NCBI RefSeq assembly: GCF_000003815.2
Contig: NC_049987.1
Location: forward strand, 1,599,299 to 1,663,298
Source: Branchiostoma floridae
Lineage: Eukaryota; Chordata; Leptocardii; Amphioxiformes; Branchiostomatidae
Direction of reading: 5' to 3'
DNA: 64,000 nucleotides
Both the position numbers and the translations under genes were made by a program. The first letter of the stretch is position 1. Each line of letters begins with the position of its first letter. Shown one piece after another: positions 59,931 to 64,000 of this stretch. A model generated the notes under the pieces. It was given only the letters and a program-made list of their open reading frames with translations, was not told the DNA's origin and made no database searches.

Positions 59931-62781
59931 CACTGCATGAAAACCGCTCTTTAAGCTCTCTTAAAGTGTGCTTAAGGGTGCCGTATTGGCATTCTTTAAG
60001 TTACTTTACGCAATGCTTACGCATTCGGAAATATTATGTTTAAGCCATAATTACATGCGTCCGTAAACGGCACGTAGTGGCACACATTTAAGCAACATTT
60101 AAGCACCGTAAAGCATACAATTCCAAATGATTACGCTACCTTTAAGCACCGTAAAAAATCCGTAAAATTTGTGGTTTAAGTTGTCTTAAAGTTATCTTAA
60201 AGAGTAATTAATGGCACTCATTTAAGATCTGTAAATCAGTTGTAAATATCAATATTTAAGCTTGATATAAGCTCCTTTATTTCAATGAATTTGCATACTA
60301 CGATCATGTGTCAGTGAATGTATCTTTCTTGTAATGTGGTGTAATGTTATGTAATTCAGGTATCCTTTCTTGTTTTTTTATGGCCAGCCGTTGTTGTGTT
60401 CCATCTTTGTACATGCACGCAATCAAATATGCCATGTTTAGCTCAACTCTCAATGTCTCGGCGTGATGCATTCACTCCTGGGCCAGTAGAACATCTTGCT
60501 TTCCGCATTCTTCGTCCAGTTCCATCCATTCAGATGTCTCAGGCCTCCAGGTCATCTGGAAACGATCTTGAACTATGTAGACTTTCGTTCAGGGTTGAAG
60601 GAGATACATGCCTCATAAATCGACTAGCCGGCGCGGCGGCGTAACTCCCTTGGCTTGATACGGGGCATGTTGCTAGGGGCCCGGGGAGATACACCGCTGC
60701 GCTCCCTTGCCTTCTCTAGGAAACCAAACTGGGTAACGAGAATACCGATCCCCGCCTGCCCAACGCGCGCCCGCACTACCAGCTGGCCCCTCTTACGTCG
60801 GCCCCCGACTATCTCTTGCTTCTCCGGGAGGCAAAGCGACAGTTGTTAGCTGGATCGGCAGACGGGCGGGTGTTCTGGGCCCGTGGCGCGGGGATTGGTA
60901 AACCTTTGTGCGCTGGCTCTTAGGAGTTCTGGCTTCACAGGGTATCCATTGGCCGGCTAGCGCTTTCCTCCAATAAGCAGGGTGATCCAATTCTTGTCCA
61001 GGGCGGCAATAGTCGACCGACCGGCCAGGCTCACGGCTTTGTTGTTCTTGGTGACCGTACGGTTTTTGTGTCCTGGAGCCATTATATTCTGCGTCCCTTG
61101 GGCTGAGTTATACGTTGGAGCTGTAGCAGGTCCACACCCAAGCAAGCTACGATCACCAAATGATGACAGACTAGATTTGAATTAGGAGCGCGAGTGCTGA
61201 TTGGTCCAAATCGCGCGTTGTTTATATTGAAACAATGATTTGCATAGTCAGTAGACATGATGGTCTATGTTATGTGTATTGCTATTGTTATTAATAGACA
61301 GGCTTGCTGACCATTTCACAATTGAACAATAGAGTCTAAGTCAACATCCCAAGAAGGGTGTATTCCAGTCTAAATACATGCTAAAAAGCTTGCCCATGCA
61401 GAAATCAGGTCTAGAAATTGTAACTTTTACCACCGCATAGAAAAAAAGGAATAAATTCAGTCAAAAGCAAACATGATAAGGTCAATTAGAGCTAGCAGGA
61501 AAAGTCAAATCATGAAAGTGAGCTCAGATGAGCCTGGCGGAAATCAAAGACATTAAAAAACGTAATATAGAATGTCCTTGTAGAAATGAATTCTTATTGT
61601 GCCGAGGAAATTCTGCCCCCAGGCTGGGAGAGACTGCTGCAGCGCGTTATAATTATATCTAATAATGAAAGTTATGAAAACATGAACTTTATGTGATCCA
61701 GTATGAACGACTTTCTGTTGTGTCTACGGTACAATTTGGTACTTGATTGTGTTTTAAAGCTTAGAAATGGATTTAAACAAAGATGGCGTGGGCTTAGTCA
61801 GTGGATATGTAAACAAAGAAAAAATCCCGCTCGGAACTTGAATTTGTTTTTATGACCTAGATACACTTGCTGGCTCTCATTTAACCCGCTACTTCACAAT
61901 TTGTGTTCTGCAATCCATACTGGTCGATCTTTTGATACTGTGCAAGTATTTACAAGGCTGGAAATGTGCATAATTCGAGAAAATCAGTTATCACATCGGT
62001 AAACCAAATATTTGTATGATGCTTTGTTTTGTTTTGTTTTAGTTTGCGTAGACTGCACAGGCCGTCTCCTACGCGACGCCTTCGAATCTAAAACAATTAG
62101 ACGTTGCATGCTATAGCTTTAGGATCTAAGTCCTGTTACGTTTTATGTCTTTGTATTTGAAACTCTACCATATACATGTATATCACTAAATTGTACTACA
62201 TATTTCTTGGCAGTATTATGAAAATGCAGAGTTGGTGTCCGCTTCTGCCTCCTCACTGTAATTATAAAAGGCGTGTGCGCAGAAGCTTTTGAATAAACTG
62301 TAGTATGACAAGATATCAAGGAGTAAAGTATTCAAAATCCATTAATTGAAGAAAAATTAGATTGATGACAGACGCTCACAGCTACCCCCAACTTTAAGCA
62401 GCTTAAATAAAGCTTAAATAAACGACTTTAAACTCTCCTAATGGGCGTTTAAAAATATCGTATATGAAATAATTAAAATGAAAAGTAAAAGTAAAAGCGG
62501 TGATTCTTTTAGTCAATACATACAAACTTTGTTGGCAAAACTGCGCAAATTAATGTCATATCTTTAAGGCAATGTTAAGTGTACCTTAACTAATATGTAA
62601 AGTTATTTACATGTTTAAGTGGACTGAACGTTTTTCGTAAATGTGTCTTAAATATCGATTTTTAGTTGTGGCATTTACGACTTCTTAAATGTAGCTTAAC
62701 GATAGCTTAATCATATTCAAATGTTTAAGCTTCATTTACGAATCCCATTAAGCGTGCTTAAATATTCAATTTGGTGCAGTG
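59931..62781 (+). mobile_element. Second non-autonomous CACTA-like transposon
   Basis: The left end is CACTGCATGAAAACC and the right end, read inward, is CACTGCACCAAATTG, with TTTAAG soon inside both. CGT is duplicated at the ends. About 350-400 bp at each end (59940-60280, 62380-62780) are dense in TTTAAG/CTTAAA, GTAAA and TTTACG motifs like the element at 26738-30424. The interior is unrelated to that element and includes a GC-rich segment at 60600-61200. No transposase seen. It interrupts a LINE ORF, so it is younger than the LINE. Confidence 0.88.
60640..61190 (+). other. GC-rich cargo segment of the second CACTA-like element
   Basis: On the plus strand an open stretch reads NTDPRLPNARPHYQLAPLTS then APDYLLLLREAKRQLLAGSA and DGRVFWARGAGIGKPL (about 60742-60921), with codon-like GC bias. 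On the minus strand another open stretch (60957-61145) reads GTQNIMAPGHKNRTVTKNNK then AVSLAGRSTIAAL. Neither is recognised. Composition unlike the AT-rich ends suggests captured genomic sequence. Confidence 0.4.
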
Positions 62782-63064
62782 CGTCCTGAAGGGTATGTTC
62801 AAGTGTTCTCAGCGTGGCTCGGTCACGTCTACTAGCTAGTGTTGGGATAGAGTCAACAGAAAGTCCAATGATTCTCATACAACGCTCTTGAACTGATTCA
62901 AGAGAGTTCGAAAGATGATTTGGCAATCCTCCCCACACAGGGCTCGCGTACTCGAGGACTGGTCTGATGAACGTCAGGTAGATCTGGGATAAGACGTCTA
63001 CTGAGAGACCCGCCTTCTTAGGGATGCAAAGGTTCAATTCATTCACAGAATATTGCACATACAT
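62782..63064 (-). pseudogene. CR1-like LINE reverse transcriptase, C-terminal region
   Basis: The frame contains KKAGLSVDVLSQIYLTFIRP, VLEYASPVWGGLP and RCMRIIG, then LEHTLQD. The FIRPVLEYASPVW block is diagnostic of the thumb region of CR1/L2-type LINE reverse transcriptases. The 5' side is truncated at about 63064 (the catalytic YADD part is absent). The CACTA-like element cuts the frame after TLQD. Confidence 0.85.
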
Positions 63065-63116
63065 GTACTACTAGTGGACTTGGAGAACCCCTATGTTTCC
63101 CGAAGAACATCTGCGT

Positions 63117-63330
63117 AACATCACATAGAACAGACTTAGTGGTGTGGTCAGAGGCCCATAAGACAGTCATCATCGTGGAGCTGACTGTGTCTTTGGAAGA
63201 AAACATGCAGAAACTGAAATACCAAGACCTTACAGATGAATGTAAACAGAGTGGCTGGAAGGTGCTACTATATATCCAGTTGAGGTAGGCTGCAGAGGGT
63301 TTCCTGGGTCTTCACTTGCTTGGTTCTGCA
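63117..63330 (+). pseudogene. Decayed endonuclease-like fragment
   Basis: The frame reads HITSHRTDLVVWSEAHKTVI then IVELTVSLEENMQKLKYQDL and TDECKQSGWKVLLYI. A shift then gives VEVGCRGFPG. The pattern (P/T)DLVV...(V)ELTV.....KY..L...C...GW.......VGCRGF recurs in invertebrate retroelement-associated proteins and resembles a PD-(D/E)XK-type restriction-like endonuclease. Recognition is from memory and the catalytic assignment is an inference. No intact ORF. Confidence 0.45.
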
Positions 63331-63440
63331 GGGAGATGGCAATAGGTAAGAAGGTGATAAGAAACATGGCTGAGGAAGGCTAGTTTCTGGCTTTGGATCA
63401 GGAGGAGGAAAGCACATGGGGAGAACACCAGAGAAGTGAT

Positions 63441-63877
63441 TGAAGTCCAGTGCAGCATCTGGCAGTAAGACAGAAGGACGGTTCACATGTAGAAAGAAGG
63501 CCGCGAAGATCTTGACCAAGGAGTACATGCCGTCCAAGTCTAGCGGGGACGAGGTTCGGGATCCATGGAGGCTCAAGGTGAGGCGCCTCAAGCGCCTGAA
63601 AAAGAACCTGGACAAGGTATTCCTCCGTCAGGTACGCATCGGGAGCGCACTGTTGAGTTGTCCAGATTCCAATGGAGCACCTACGTGGGTTCCAAAGGAA
63701 CAGACAAACGACGAGTTCGACGGTAGCGGTCTTAAAGCCCCGTTTACAAATCAAGAATTTAGCTCGGCCGAGGTGTCAGCGAGCTCTAAATTACGAGGAG
63801 GCATGAACCTGATGCCTACGAACAAATGGCAAGAGTTCGTCGGCATCAGGGTCATACCTCCTCGTAATTTAGAGCTC
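63441..63877 (+). CDS. Unrecognised open frame running into the gap
   Basis: Open for about 145 codons from after a TGA up to the N run: a Lys/Arg-rich first half (RKKAAKILTKEYMPSKSSGD, then LKVRRLKRLKKNLDKVFLRQ) and a second half that crosses the palindrome. The opposite strand is also open (63398-63754). The basic first half looks more protein-like, but no family is recognised. Confidence 0.25.
63781..63877. repeat. Near-perfect palindrome (43-bp arms, 11-nt loop)
   Basis: Arms 63781-63823 and 63835-63877 are complementary with three mismatches; the first 21 bp are perfect. Outside them agctcggccgaggtgtcag (63761-63779) is complementary to ctgacaactcggccgggct after the gap (63978-63996), so the structure extends to about 63758-64000. 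This is a foldback MITE whose hairpin probably caused the assembly gap. Confidence 0.85.
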
Positions 63878-63977
63878 NNNNNNNNNNNNNNNNNNNNNNN
63901 NNNNNNNNNNNNNNNNNNNNNNNNNNNNNNNNNNNNNNNNNNNNNNNNNNNNNNNNNNNNNNNNNNNNNNNNNNNNN
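63878..63977. other. Assembly gap (100 N)
   Basis: A run of 100 N inside the right half of the palindromic element. Confidence 0.95.
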
Positions 63978-64000
63978 CTGACAACTCGGCCGGGCTAAAA

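Noticed and set aside
63268-63754. Two long minus-strand frames near the window end
   Set aside because: They lie opposite the decayed endonuclease-like fragment and the basic plus-strand frame, and show no recognisable protein features.

Overview
The window reads as invertebrate chordate nuclear DNA, most likely a lancelet (Branchiostoma). The pointers are intron-rich genes, a CYP2-type cytochrome P450 pair, a type II membrane protein with tyrosine motifs in its N-terminal tail and a coiled-coil stalk, and a very high load of DNA transposons, RTE/CR1-type LINEs and minisatellites. The species is an inference. There are two 100-N assembly gaps (30949-31048 and 63878-63977).

Layout. 1-5815: a diverged tandem duplication whose second copy is split by a LINE (EN+RT ORF, one TGA) bounded by 44-46 bp inverted repeats. 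8830-11326 (-): four exons of a type II receptor-like protein (tail, TM, coiled coil); no ectodomain was found. 11780-19540: a 1.4-1.8 kb repeat in three tandem copies plus fragments, with (CA)n tracts and a 51-bp minisatellite. 19743-20690: a piggyBac-like MITE with TTAA target duplications, next to a paralogous empty site.

22015-41888: a convergent pair of CYP2-like genes with the same seven-exon structure. The minus-strand gene (35652-41888) is intact and encodes 500 residues with the P450 signatures. The plus-strand gene (22015-31244) is a pseudogene: TGA in exon 1, a 20-nt deletion in exon 3, Asp to Tyr in the I-helix, and a 3.7 kb CACTA-like transposon in exon 5. Removing the transposon and one copy of its GGG duplication gives exactly the 117-nt exon of the intact paralogue. 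The proximal promoters of both genes are still alignable.

43370-58750: a foldback element, then a graveyard with a Tigger/pogo transposase remnant, a KDZ transposase remnant and a tandemly duplicated, decayed segment carrying a small CPIPGC zinc-finger-like exon. 58873-64000: a CRE-rich repeat, a CR1-like LINE (minus) interrupted by a second CACTA-like element with CGT duplications, a decayed endonuclease-like fragment, and a near-perfect palindrome against the second gap.

Only the minus-strand P450 looks like a complete functional gene. The receptor gene is partial within the window. Almost everything else is mobile-element sequence, and several insertions can be dated relative to each other because empty sites or intact paralogues lie in the same window.
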